Shown here piece after piece: positions 25,061 to 33,155 of a stretch of DNA of 64,000 bases. Position numbers and translations under genes: made by a program. Source of the stretch: an uncultured Pelagibacteraceae bacterium (GTDB lineage Bacteria > Pseudomonadota > Alphaproteobacteria > Pelagibacterales > AG-422-B15); contig CABYZG010000004.1 of the NCBI GenBank assembly GCA_902523455.1, positions 62,001-126,000 on the forward strand, given 5' to 3'. Under the pieces are notes generated by a model that was given only the letters and a program-made list of their open reading frames with translations, was not told where the DNA came from and searched no databases. The stretch's first letter is position 1. Each line of letters begins with the position of its first letter.

Positions 25061-25609
25061 CTAATTTGCAGTGAAAATCATGGTAAATTGGCGACCTTCA
25101 AGTTTTGGCTCTTGCTCGATTTTACTTGTCGTGCCCATTGTTTCTCGAATTCTTTCCATCAAATTTTCAGCAATATCATGATGTTCAAACTCTCTACCTT
25201 TAAATCGGATAGTAAATTTTACTTTATCGCCCGCAGCGATAAATTTTTGAGCAGCCTTTACCTTGAAGTCGTAATCGTGAACATCAATTCCCGGCCTCAT
25301 CTTAATTTCTTTAATTGTAATTTCTTTTTGTTTTTTCTTGGACGTACTAGCTTTTTTTTGAGCCTCATATTTAAATTTTCCAAAATCAAGAATTTTGCAC
25401 ACAGGGGGGTCAACTTGTGGAGATACCTCAACTAAATCAAGACCTGCGTCTGAAGCTTTTTGCATTGCCTCATCAGTGTTAACAACTCCTAAGTTGTTAC
25501 CTTTTTCATCAATTAATCTTACAGTGGAAGAAGTTATAAATTCGTTTATGCGAAACTTTGGACCTTTAGTAGATAGCTGGGCTCTATTATTTTTTCTTTG
25601 AAGTGCTAT
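25061..25609 (-). CDS. infC: translation initiation factor IF-3
   Basis: 182 residues when read from a non-standard AUA codon at 25609. No ATG, GTG or TTG fits: the first ATG (25465) lies well inside the conserved N-domain, and residues before it (GPKFRINEFITSSTVRLID) are clearly IF-3. AGGAG (25616-25620) lies 6 nt before the AUA; an AUU at 25615 is too close to it. IF-3 binds the 30S subunit and rejects poor start codons, so a rare start gives autoregulation, as known for infC in other bacteria. C-domain with KAAQKFIAAGDKVKFTIRF is complete. Confidence 0.93.
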   Translation of the reverse strand: MALQRKNNRAQLSTKGPKFRINEFITSSTVRLIDEKGNNLGVVNTDEAMQKASDAGLDLVEVSPQVDPPVCKILDFGKFKYEAQKKASTSKKKQKEITIKEIKMRPGIDVHDYDFKVKAAQKFIAAGDKVKFTIRFKGREFEHHDIAENLMERIRETMGTTSKIEQEPKLEGRQFTMIFTAN

Positions 25610-25615
25610 TTTAAT

Positions 25616-25620
25616 CTCCT
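25616..25620 (-). promoter_or_regulatory. ribosome-binding site of infC that fixes an AUA start
   Basis: AGGAG with a 6-nt spacer to AUA at 25609. This is the only strong Shine-Dalgarno sequence before the conserved IF-3 N-terminus and decides the start. Confidence 0.75.
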
Positions 25621-25624
25621 TTAT

Positions 25625-27364
25625 CTATTGATGAGACGGCATCATACATTTTTTTTGAAAAAAATCATTTAATTTTTCAAATTTAATTTTTTCTTGCTTA
25701 TCATTACCAAACTCCCTCAATGTTACAGTATTGTCTTCCATTTCATTTTTACCTAGGATTAATTGATAAGGTATTTTTTTTAGAGAGTTTTCTCTGATTT
25801 TATAGCTTATCTTCTCATTTCTTAAGTCCTTTTCAACTCTAATACCTTTGTTTTTAAGAGATAAAAATACTCTCTCTGCGTATTCGTTTATGTCAGATGT
25901 AATTGGTGCAACCACAGCTTGTATTGGCGCTAACCAAAGTGGTAAATTACCAGCATAATGTTCTATCAAAATTCCTGTAAACCTCTCTAAAGATCCAAAC
26001 AATGCTCGATGTAACATTACCGGGTTATGCTTTTGACCATCTTCTGCAACATAATGACCGCCAAGTCTCTCGGGCAAGTTAAGATCAACTTGCAATGTTC
26101 CACATTGCCACTCTCTGCCAATGGCGTCCTTTAGAATAAATTCTAATTTTGGCCCATAAAATGCTCCTTCACCTGGATTTAAAGTATATTCTAATCCTGT
26201 AGCTTCCATTGCCTCACGAAGAGCGGCCTCAGATTTATCCCATACATCATCATTGCCGACTCTTTTTTCAGGACGGTCGGAAAATTTAATTGATACATTT
26301 TCAAATCCAAAATCTTTATAAATACTTAAAACTAAATCGCATACCTTTTTGCTTTCTTCAGTAATTTGGTCTTCAGTACAAAATATATGTGCATCATCTT
26401 GTGTAAATGCCCTGACTCTCATTAAACCATGAAGGGCACCCGATGGCTCATATCTGTGAACTTTTCCAAACTCAGCAACCCTTAACGGTAAATCTCTGTA
26501 ACTCTTCAGTCCTTGCTTGTATACTTGTACGCATCCAGGACAATTCATTGGTTTAAGAGCATAAACACGTTCTTCCCTTGCTTCTGTGGTAAACATATTG
26601 TCACCGAATTTTTCAAGGTGTCCGGATCTTTCCCATAATGACTTATCCATAATATCGGGAGTGTTAATCTCTTCATAACCAGCCTCTTCTTGTCGGTGAC
26701 GCATATAATCAATAAGTGTTCTAAATAATGTCCAACCTTTTGCGTGCCAGAAAACTGAGCCTGGAGCCTCTTCTTGAAAATGAAATAAATCTAGCTCTTT
26801 ACCAAGTTTTCTATGATCTCTTTTTTCAGCTTCCTTTAACAAATTCAGATAATTTTCAAGATCTTCTTGTGTTTCCCAAGCTGTGCCATAAATTCTTTGA
26901 AGCATTGGGTTATTTGAATCACCTCGCCAGTAAGCTCCTGCTACTTTTGTTAATTTAAATGCTTTTCCAATTTTACCTGTTGACTCTAAATGTGGTCCCT
27001 TGCAAAGATCAAACCATTCACCGTGATAATATACTTTAAGTTCTTCACTTTCAGGCAAGTCTCTAATGATCTCTACTTTATAGTTTTCACCTTTATCGGA
27101 AAATAGCTTAATCGCATCTTCCCTACTCATTACTTTAAATGAAGTCTTTTCGTCCCGATTTACAATTTCTTTCATTTTCTTTTCGATCGTTCCGAGGTCT
27201 TTTTCAGTAAACGGCTCTTTTCGGTCAAAATCATAATAAAAACCATTTTCAATTACAGGACCAATGGTAACCTGTGCATCAGGAAATAACTCCTGTACAG
27301 CCATAGCCAAAACATGGGCTGTATCATGCCTTAAAATATCAATAAATGGTTCGTTGTTACTCAT
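25625..27364 (-). CDS. thrS: threonyl-tRNA synthetase lacking the N-terminal TGS domain
   Basis: 579 residues, about 63 fewer than the usual ~640. The missing part is precisely the TGS (N1) domain; the protein starts at the editing domain. That domain is intact, with H13-DTA-H17, Cys121 and His125 matching the known editing residues at a constant offset. The class II core ([17 protein letters not shown], zinc Cys; [12 protein letters not shown]) and anticodon-binding domain follow. Upstream sequence has no in-frame TGS coding. The gene lies 25 nt after a glycosyltransferase gene and 15 nt before infC. Confidence 0.96.
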   Translation of the reverse strand: MSNNEPFIDILRHDTAHVLAMAVQELFPDAQVTIGPVIENGFYYDFDRKEPFTEKDLGTIEKKMKEIVNRDEKTSFKVMSREDAIKLFSDKGENYKVEIIRDLPESEELKVYYHGEWFDLCKGPHLESTGKIGKAFKLTKVAGAYWRGDSNNPMLQRIYGTAWETQEDLENYLNLLKEAEKRDHRKLGKELDLFHFQEEAPGSVFWHAKGWTLFRTLIDYMRHRQEEAGYEEINTPDIMDKSLWERSGHLEKFGDNMFTTEAREERVYALKPMNCPGCVQVYKQGLKSYRDLPLRVAEFGKVHRYEPSGALHGLMRVRAFTQDDAHIFCTEDQITEESKKVCDLVLSIYKDFGFENVSIKFSDRPEKRVGNDDVWDKSEAALREAMEATGLEYTLNPGEGAFYGPKLEFILKDAIGREWQCGTLQVDLNLPERLGGHYVAEDGQKHNPVMLHRALFGSLERFTGILIEHYAGNLPLWLAPIQAVVAPITSDINEYAERVFLSLKNKGIRVEKDLRNEKISYKIRENSLKKIPYQLILGKNEMEDNTVTLREFGNDKQEKIKFEKLNDFFQKKCMMPSHQ

Positions 27365-27375
27365 AGAATTTAAGT

Positions 27376-27381
27376 ATTATA
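27376..27381 (-). promoter_or_regulatory. TATAAT -10 element 11 nt before thrS
   Basis: A perfect -10 hexamer on the minus strand just after the glycosyltransferase stop codon. It would start transcription about 4-5 nt before the thrS ATG, giving an almost leaderless thrS-infC message. No Shine-Dalgarno sequence is seen. Confidence 0.35.
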
Positions 27382-27389
27382 TCATGTAT

Positions 27390-28313
27390 CTATAAATGAG
27401 AATCTATTTTATCGAAGACTTCTTCTATACTTATATTACTTATATTCTTGGAAGAAATTGATAAAAAACTGCCTGTTTCAATGCTTACCTTCTCTGGTGT
27501 AGTATGGCCGCCAAATATTGCTAAACCTCTACAACCTAAGTGGGCAGCTAAGTGGGCAGGTCCTGTATCATTTGAAATTACATATTTTGCACCAATAAGC
27601 AATTTCGCTAATTGAAAAAAATTTGTTGGCTGATTGTTATGTAAACATAACTTTACATTATATTTTCTTGCTGCATTTATTTCTCCTGGTCCTGGAGCAA
27701 TAACAATATCCATTTCAAATAACTTTGATTTAAGCTTTGAAATGAGCTCTTCATAATAAGGCCAGATTTTTTGATGATGTTTTGGAGAACAAAAAGGAAA
27801 TAAAACTATGTAATTTTTTTTAATTTCAGAAGAAATATGAAATTCATCATCTATCATCCAAGAAACTTGTGGTTTTTCTGAGAACTGCGTATCTATTTTT
27901 GATCTTGATAATTGCAATTTAAATCTTTCTAAAATACTTTTTTTATCAAATTCTTCTTTTGTTTCATTAAATCTTAACATTGTCCTTGAAGAGATCCATT
28001 CAGAGGTAGATAGATACTTTCGATAAAATTCAGTTCGATGGGAATTTTGTAAATCAAAAATTCTTTCAAATTTATATTTGGTAAAAAATTTCTTCAATTG
28101 ATATAGGTAGATTAAATTCCATCGAGACTTCTTCTTATCTAAAATTACTTCATCAATAAAAGGGCACTTAACAAAATAATTATTAAATGCCGGTGTAGTT
28201 AAGATATATATTTTATGTTTTGAGTAATGCTCTCGAATATCTTTCAAACATCCATTTATTTGAATAATATCTCCAAAAGAACCGTGCTTAATTACCAAAA
28301 TATTCTTAACCAT
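27390..28313 (-). CDS. glycosyltransferase family 9 (heptosyltransferase-like)
   Basis: 307 residues. N-terminal ILVIKHGSFGDIIQING and C-terminal YVISNDTGPAHLAAHLGCRG with FGGHTTPEKV are the signature of ADP-heptose:LPS heptosyltransferases (WaaC/WaaF type, GT-B fold). It probably adds a sugar to the LPS inner core on the cytoplasmic face of the inner membrane. The start abuts the stop of the upstream GT4 gene. It is followed by thrS on the same strand. The exact acceptor is not known. Confidence 0.87.
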   Translation of the reverse strand: MVKNILVIKHGSFGDIIQINGCLKDIREHYSKHKIYILTTPAFNNYFVKCPFIDEVILDKKKSRWNLIYLYQLKKFFTKYKFERIFDLQNSHRTEFYRKYLSTSEWISSRTMLRFNETKEEFDKKSILERFKLQLSRSKIDTQFSEKPQVSWMIDDEFHISSEIKKNYIVLFPFCSPKHHQKIWPYYEELISKLKSKLFEMDIVIAPGPGEINAARKYNVKLCLHNNQPTNFFQLAKLLIGAKYVISNDTGPAHLAAHLGCRGLAIFGGHTTPEKVSIETGSFLSISSKNISNISIEEVFDKIDSHL

Positions 28314-29453
28314 TTAAGTTATAACTTCTTTGTAAAAATTTAATGTCTCCTCACACATTTTAATTTTTGAATATTTTTCTCTAACATGTGAAATGCAAGC
28401 TTCTGAAGTCTTTTCTGATTTATATTTTTCATTAGAAATTGCATCAATAATTTTTTTGCATAGATCCTCAGCGTTATTATTTTCAAATAAGTAGCCTGTT
28501 TCGCCGTCATTCACTGTCTCGACTGATCCTCCATGATTTGACGCTATTACAAATTTACCCATTGCTTGGGCCTCGACAGAAATTCTACCAAAAGCTTCTG
28601 GATCTGTTGACGCAGATATTACTAAATCAGCCAAACTATAAAAATTATTCAGATCAGTTCTTGAACCCACAAAATGTAGAGATTTTGCGAGGTTGTGTTC
28701 ATTTGCAAAATTTTTTAATGAGTTCTTTAGTTTATAATTTTCATCAGGACCAACAAAAATTATCTCGAATTTATGATTTGTTTTTTTAATAATACTAGAA
28801 ATCGCTTGAAGAAGAAGTTTATGTCCCTTCCACCCCGTTATTCTTCCGGCAAGAAGGATCTTAATTGCATCATAATCAATATTGAGTTCTTTAATAATTA
28901 ATTCTAACTGCTGAGCTTTAACGTTATTTGGATCAAAAAAATTGAGGTCTATGCCTCTGGCAATAGTTCTAATATTATAATTTTTAGTTGGGTAACAATT
29001 ATTTATATGATCATTAATAAACTCTGAAATTGCTATTGTTCCATTTGTTTTTAACATAATGGAGTTATAGTACTTTTTTAGTGGATTACTAAAATTGTAT
29101 GTACCATGAAATGTAGTAATAAATTTTGTGCCAGTTAAAGCACATGCAAAGTATGAGCTCCATGCAGGTGCTCTACTTCTAGCGTGAACAATTGTAATAT
29201 TTAGTTTTTTGATAAGTTTTATAATTTTAATTATATTAAAAAAGATTTTGATTGGATTTTTAGAGTTAACAGAAGCATAGAAAACTTTTTCATTGTAGTC
29301 TTTTACTTCTGATGTTTTAGGCCCTGAATGAGTTAGAATATAAGAATTATAGTTCTTCTCTGACAAAAAATTTGCAACATCTACGCATCCTTGAGAAGCA
29401 CCACTTACATCAAGATTAGGTATTACTTGTAATACGCAAATTTTTGATTGCAT
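28314..29453 (-). CDS. glycosyltransferase family 4 (GT-B fold)
   Basis: 379 residues. N-terminal IPNLDVSGASQGCVDVANFL, the donor-binding region ILLAGRITGWKGHKLLLQAI, and the retaining EX7E motif EAFGRISVEAQAMGKFVIAS define a GT4-type enzyme. With the adjacent GT9 gene it forms a two-gene LPS or surface-glycan unit at the head of the translation-gene transcript. Sugar donor and acceptor unknown. It is 40 bp from the divergent hydrolase gene. Confidence 0.88.
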   Translation of the reverse strand: MQSKICVLQVIPNLDVSGASQGCVDVANFLSEKNYNSYILTHSGPKTSEVKDYNEKVFYASVNSKNPIKIFFNIIKIIKLIKKLNITIVHARSRAPAWSSYFACALTGTKFITTFHGTYNFSNPLKKYYNSIMLKTNGTIAISEFINDHINNCYPTKNYNIRTIARGIDLNFFDPNNVKAQQLELIIKELNIDYDAIKILLAGRITGWKGHKLLLQAISSIIKKTNHKFEIIFVGPDENYKLKNSLKNFANEHNLAKSLHFVGSRTDLNNFYSLADLVISASTDPEAFGRISVEAQAMGKFVIASNHGGSVETVNDGETGYLFENNNAEDLCKKIIDAISNEKYKSEKTSEACISHVREKYSKIKMCEETLNFYKEVIT

Positions 29454-29493
29454 ATAGTATTTCTAATAGTTAAATGATGAATAGTAAATCATT

Positions 29494-30240
29494 ATGCAAA
29501 ATAAAATTAGTTACATTAATTCTTCTTTTGATGAACAAATCGCTTATTCAAAAGATGATCTTAAATCACAAACAACAATTTTCTTTTTTGGAGGATATAG
29601 CTCAAGCATGGATGGAACTAAGGCAACTGCTTTGAGTAAATGGTGTATTGAAAAAAAATTGAATTTTTTGAGATTTGACTATTCTGGTCATGGCGTGTCA
29701 AAGGGTAAATTTGAAGATGGCGGAATTAGTAAGTGGTCAATAGAAGCGAGTGAAATATTTGAAAAATTTAAATCAAATAAAAATATTATTATTGGTTCGA
29801 GTATGGGTGGATGGATTTCTTTGATCGTATCTAAGCAAAAATCAAATTATGTACATGGTCTAGTAGGTATAGCATCAGCACCAGATTTTGTTGTAGGTGA
29901 GTGGAATAGGCTAAGTGTTGAACAAAAAAAACAAATTAAGTCTGAAGGTAAAATTATAATTACTTGGGATAAGTACGCTGAAGATTACACCATAACTTAT
30001 AAATTTCTTGAAGATGGAAAAAAAAATATGCTCTTAACAAAGCCAATAAATATCTCTTGTCCTGTAAGGCTTCTACATGGAAGGAAAGATCAGGTAGTAA
30101 GTTTTAAAACCTCTGAGAAAATTATTGAATTATTAGAAAGTAAAAATAAAAAACTGACAATTATTGAAGATGGAGATCATAGTCTTTCAAGAGAAACTGA
30201 TCTAAATACTTTATACAAAAATATCGAAGAATTATTGTAA
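29494..30240 (+). CDS. alpha/beta hydrolase
   Basis: 248 residues with the alpha/beta-hydrolase fold. The nucleophile elbow is GSSMGG with Ser103, the acid lies in LLHGRKDQVV (Asp about residue 198) and the His in GDHSLS near the C-terminus. RFDYSGHGVSKG before the elbow is the oxyanion region. Probably a cytoplasmic esterase or thioesterase; substrate unknown. The stop TAA overlaps the ATG of the next gene by one base, so it is coupled to an EamA permease. Confidence 0.85.
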   Translation: MQNKISYINSSFDEQIAYSKDDLKSQTTIFFFGGYSSSMDGTKATALSKWCIEKKLNFLRFDYSGHGVSKGKFEDGGISKWSIEASEIFEKFKSNKNIIIGSSMGGWISLIVSKQKSNYVHGLVGIASAPDFVVGEWNRLSVEQKKQIKSEGKIIITWDKYAEDYTITYKFLEDGKKNMLLTKPINISCPVRLLHGRKDQVVSFKTSEKIIELLESKNKKLTIIEDGDHSLSRETDLNTLYKNIEELL

Positions 30241-31130
30241 TGAATTCAACTCTTAATAATTATTCACTTTTGGTATTTCTTGGTGCTGTTTGGGGAGCCT
30301 CTTTTGTAGCAATAAAGTTTTGCAACTTTATGTTTAATCCAATTGAAATAGGGTTTTTTAGAACATTTATTGGGGCGATTTTTCTTCTTTTAGCAGTTCT
30401 ATATAGAGCAGGAAACCTTCAGCTTTTTAAAGAAAATACATTTACTTACGCAATCATTGGATTATTTAACGCCGCAATCCCTTTCACTTTGATTCCTTAC
30501 GGATTATTAACTCTGCCTAGCAACATAGGTGTTATTATCATGTCAGCCAACCCTTTTCTTGCATTGATATTGGCACATTATTTTACAGATGATGAAAAGT
30601 TAAACCTTAGAAAAATGATAGGAACTATAATTGGTTTTTCTGGAGTCGTGTTCGCGGTTGGCGTGCAAGTTTTTGTAACTGATATATCAAGTTTTATCGG
30701 CGCTCTAGCGATTTATTTAGCGGGCTGTTCATATGTGGTATCAAATTTAATTATTCGAAAAGTTTCAAACTTGCCTTCCGATATGGTTACGATGAATACG
30801 CTCGCATGGGGAAGTATATGGCTTATTCCATTGATGCTATTATTTGCTGAACCAATAAATTATGAAATGAATCTTACGGCGATTTCTGCATTGTTTTATT
30901 TAGGCATAATTCCAACTGGCCTAGCATTTAGTCTGAGACAAATATTGATTAGAACTGCGGGAACTACTTTCATGATGCAGGTGGCATATTTAATTCCTGT
31001 ATTTGGAATATTTTATGGCTGGGCATTAATGAATGAACCACTGAAATTTTCATTATTAATTGGTGTTATACTTGTAGTAATTGGGATCGCAATTAGTAGA
31101 TTACAAGTTGAGTCGAATACAGGAATTTAA
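30240..31130 (+). CDS. EamA/DMT-family permease
   Basis: 296 residues, ten hydrophobic segments in two EamA repeats (first ~residues 8-135, second ~150-288). Typical motifs: FLGAVWGASFVAIKFCNFMF and FRTFIGAIFLLLAVLYRAG at the start, and LGIIPTGLAFSLRQILIRTAG in the second repeat. Inner-membrane export or import of a small metabolite; substrate unknown. Its stop shares TTAA (31127-31130) with the convergent epimerase gene. Confidence 0.9.
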   Translation: MNSTLNNYSLLVFLGAVWGASFVAIKFCNFMFNPIEIGFFRTFIGAIFLLLAVLYRAGNLQLFKENTFTYAIIGLFNAAIPFTLIPYGLLTLPSNIGVIIMSANPFLALILAHYFTDDEKLNLRKMIGTIIGFSGVVFAVGVQVFVTDISSFIGALAIYLAGCSYVVSNLIIRKVSNLPSDMVTMNTLAWGSIWLIPLMLLFAEPINYEMNLTAISALFYLGIIPTGLAFSLRQILIRTAGTTFMMQVAYLIPVFGIFYGWALMNEPLKFSLLIGVILVVIGIAISRLQVESNTGI

Positions 31131-31975
31131 TTATTTAAATTAATGATTTGATTATAACCTTCTTTATATGAGGGATATTCTAAAATAATACCAAGTTCTT
31201 CTTTGATAAGACTGTTGTTCACTTTTTTATTTTCAGAAAAAAAACTTTCTATTTGTTCTTTTTTACTTAACGTTTCATAAAGAACTTCATTGGGTATAGT
31301 AATTGAAATCTTTTTTGAAATATAGTCGATCACATCATCAAGAGTCGACGGACAGTCGTCAGCAATATTGTATATAGAAATAGGATTCGGTTTATTCATT
31401 GAAGCTAAAATAATATTTGTTAAATCATTGATGTATATTCTTGAAAAAAAATGTCCCTTTTTTATTATTCTTGTGAAATTTCGAGATTGAATTCTCCCAA
31501 GGATATTTCTTTCTGGTCCATATATTCCAGCAATTCTAAAAATATGTAAGGGTAGATTATATTTTTTAGATAACTGACTCCACTGATCCTCTGCAAGCTG
31601 GCGGCTAATTCCTCTTTTAGACTTAGTAAGTAATCTTGAGGTTTCACTCACAAATTGACCATCATGATCGCCGTAAACACTTGTAGCGGATAAGTAGCCA
31701 ATCCATTTAAGATTAATTAATTCATATAAATTAAAATTTATATTTTTTAAAAAAATATCACCGCTTTGATCTGGTGGCACAGATATAATTAAATGTGTTA
31801 TTTCATTTTTATATTTTTCGAGAATATTTGGGGTCTTCAAAGGGTCAATTATTTTAATGTTTTTTTGATTAATTTGTGAACTATTTAGACTTCGAGAAGT
31901 GGCAAAAATTTCTTTATCACCTACTTTGCTTACAAGATGTTTGGCTGTATATCCATAACCAAATATAAAAATCAT
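31127..31975 (-). CDS. NAD(P)-binding epimerase/dehydratase-like protein (YeeZ-like)
   Basis: 282 residues with an N-terminal Rossmann motif in atypical form (IFGYGYTAKHLVSKV), the SDR-type STSVYGDHDG region (IGYLSATSVYGDHDGQF) and IFRIAGIYGPERN. It resembles the SDR subgroup that includes E. coli YeeZ; these lack a known reaction. It is the last gene of the gltD-gltB-queG transcript, 4 nt after queG. Function not assigned. Confidence 0.8.
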   Translation of the reverse strand: MIFIFGYGYTAKHLVSKVGDKEIFATSRSLNSSQINQKNIKIIDPLKTPNILEKYKNEITHLIISVPPDQSGDIFLKNINFNLYELINLKWIGYLSATSVYGDHDGQFVSETSRLLTKSKRGISRQLAEDQWSQLSKKYNLPLHIFRIAGIYGPERNILGRIQSRNFTRIIKKGHFFSRIYINDLTNIILASMNKPNPISIYNIADDCPSTLDDVIDYISKKISITIPNEVLYETLSKKEQIESFFSENKKVNNSLIKEELGIILEYPSYKEGYNQIINLNN

Positions 31976-31979
31976 AAGC

Positions 31980-33155
31980 CTAATTTAACCATTCTTCTTG
32001 AACATTTTTATTTTTTTCATGAGCGAAATATTTCTTTTTATAGTTTTCAATATGATTACTATCAATCACTTGCTTTAATGACCAAACAGCCATTGCTCTT
32101 ACAGTAGAAGACTCATCTTCTAAAAGTGCCTCAATATCTTTCTTGTATTTTTTTTCCTTACTATTTCCAACTGCGATCAATACATTTCTTAAAAATCTAT
32201 CTCTGCCGATCCTTTTAATGCTCGATTTAGAAAACTTTTTTCTGAAATCTTCATCTGTTAAACTTAAAAAAGCACCTAAATCAGGTTTGATAAGATCATC
32301 TCTTGGATGAAAGCTAATTTCTTTAGATTTTTTTGCAAATTTATTCCAGGGACAAACTGCTAAACAATCATCACAACCATAAATCCTATTTCCAATTAGT
32401 TTTCTTAAATTTTTATCTATAATTCCTTTATGTTCTATCGTGAGATATGAAATACATTTAGTAGCATCTAATTTGTAAGGTTCAACAATTGCATTAGTTG
32501 GGCATACATCAATACAGCTTGAACATGAACCACAATGATCAATTTCTGGGCGAGTATTATTAATTTTTTTATTAACAAAAATTGAAGAAAGAAATAACCA
32601 TGACCCAAAGTCTTTTGAAACTAGGTTTGTATGCTTGCCTTGCCAACCAATACCGCCTTTCATAGAAATAGGCTTTTCCATAACAGGAGCTGTATCCACA
32701 AAGTATTTAAAACTACAATTAAGCAACTTTGAAATTTCAAATGAAAGACTTTTCAATTTTTTTTTAATTATTTTATGATAATCAGAATTTCTTGAATAAA
32801 CAGAAATTATACCCTTATTTTTTTCAGATAATAACTCAAGCGAATTACATTCAAAGTGATAGTTGATCCCAAGAACAATTATTGACTGAGCTTCATCCCA
32901 CAAAATATTTGGATTTGATCTACAATTAGATCTTTTCTCCATCCATGCCATTTCACCATGATGATTTTTTTCCAAGAACTCATCTAGTTCTTTTTTAAAA
33001 TCCAAGTTCGGGTTTATATCTACAACACCAAAAGTATCAAAACCATGCTGCTCTATTAATTTTTTTAGTTCATTACTTTTATCTAGTTGACTTTCTTCAA
33101 ATGATCTTTGAAGCCTAATGGCTGAGGAAGAATGTTTACTATCTCTTTTGGACAT
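31980..33155 (-). CDS. queG: epoxyqueuosine reductase
   Basis: 391 residues. This cobalamin- and 4Fe-4S-dependent enzyme makes queuosine in tRNA from epoxyqueuosine. Two ferredoxin-like clusters are visible: CGSCSSCIDVCP and CDDCLAVCPWNKF, after a catalytic N-domain (FKYFVDTAPVMEKPISMKGG), with a HEAT-like C-terminal end (STVRAMAVWSLKQV). The start is uncertain: the ATG at 33155 overlaps gltB by 73 nt and has no ribosome-binding site, but no ATG, GTG or TTG lies between it and the conserved region; ATT at 33119 is the only alternative. Confidence 0.92.
   Translation of the reverse strand: MSKRDSKHSSSAIRLQRSFEESQLDKSNELKKLIEQHGFDTFGVVDINPNLDFKKELDEFLEKNHHGEMAWMEKRSNCRSNPNILWDEAQSIIVLGINYHFECNSLELLSEKNKGIISVYSRNSDYHKIIKKKLKSLSFEISKLLNCSFKYFVDTAPVMEKPISMKGGIGWQGKHTNLVSKDFGSWLFLSSIFVNKKINNTRPEIDHCGSCSSCIDVCPTNAIVEPYKLDATKCISYLTIEHKGIIDKNLRKLIGNRIYGCDDCLAVCPWNKFAKKSKEISFHPRDDLIKPDLGAFLSLTDEDFRKKFSKSSIKRIGRDRFLRNVLIAVGNSKEKKYKKDIEALLEDESSTVRAMAVWSLKQVIDSNHIENYKKKYFAHEKNKNVQEEWLN

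Noticed and set aside
27365-27400. Upstream start for thrS that would restore the TGS domain
   Set aside because: The region before the ATG has no open frame coding for it and holds the previous gene's stop and a promoter-like sequence.
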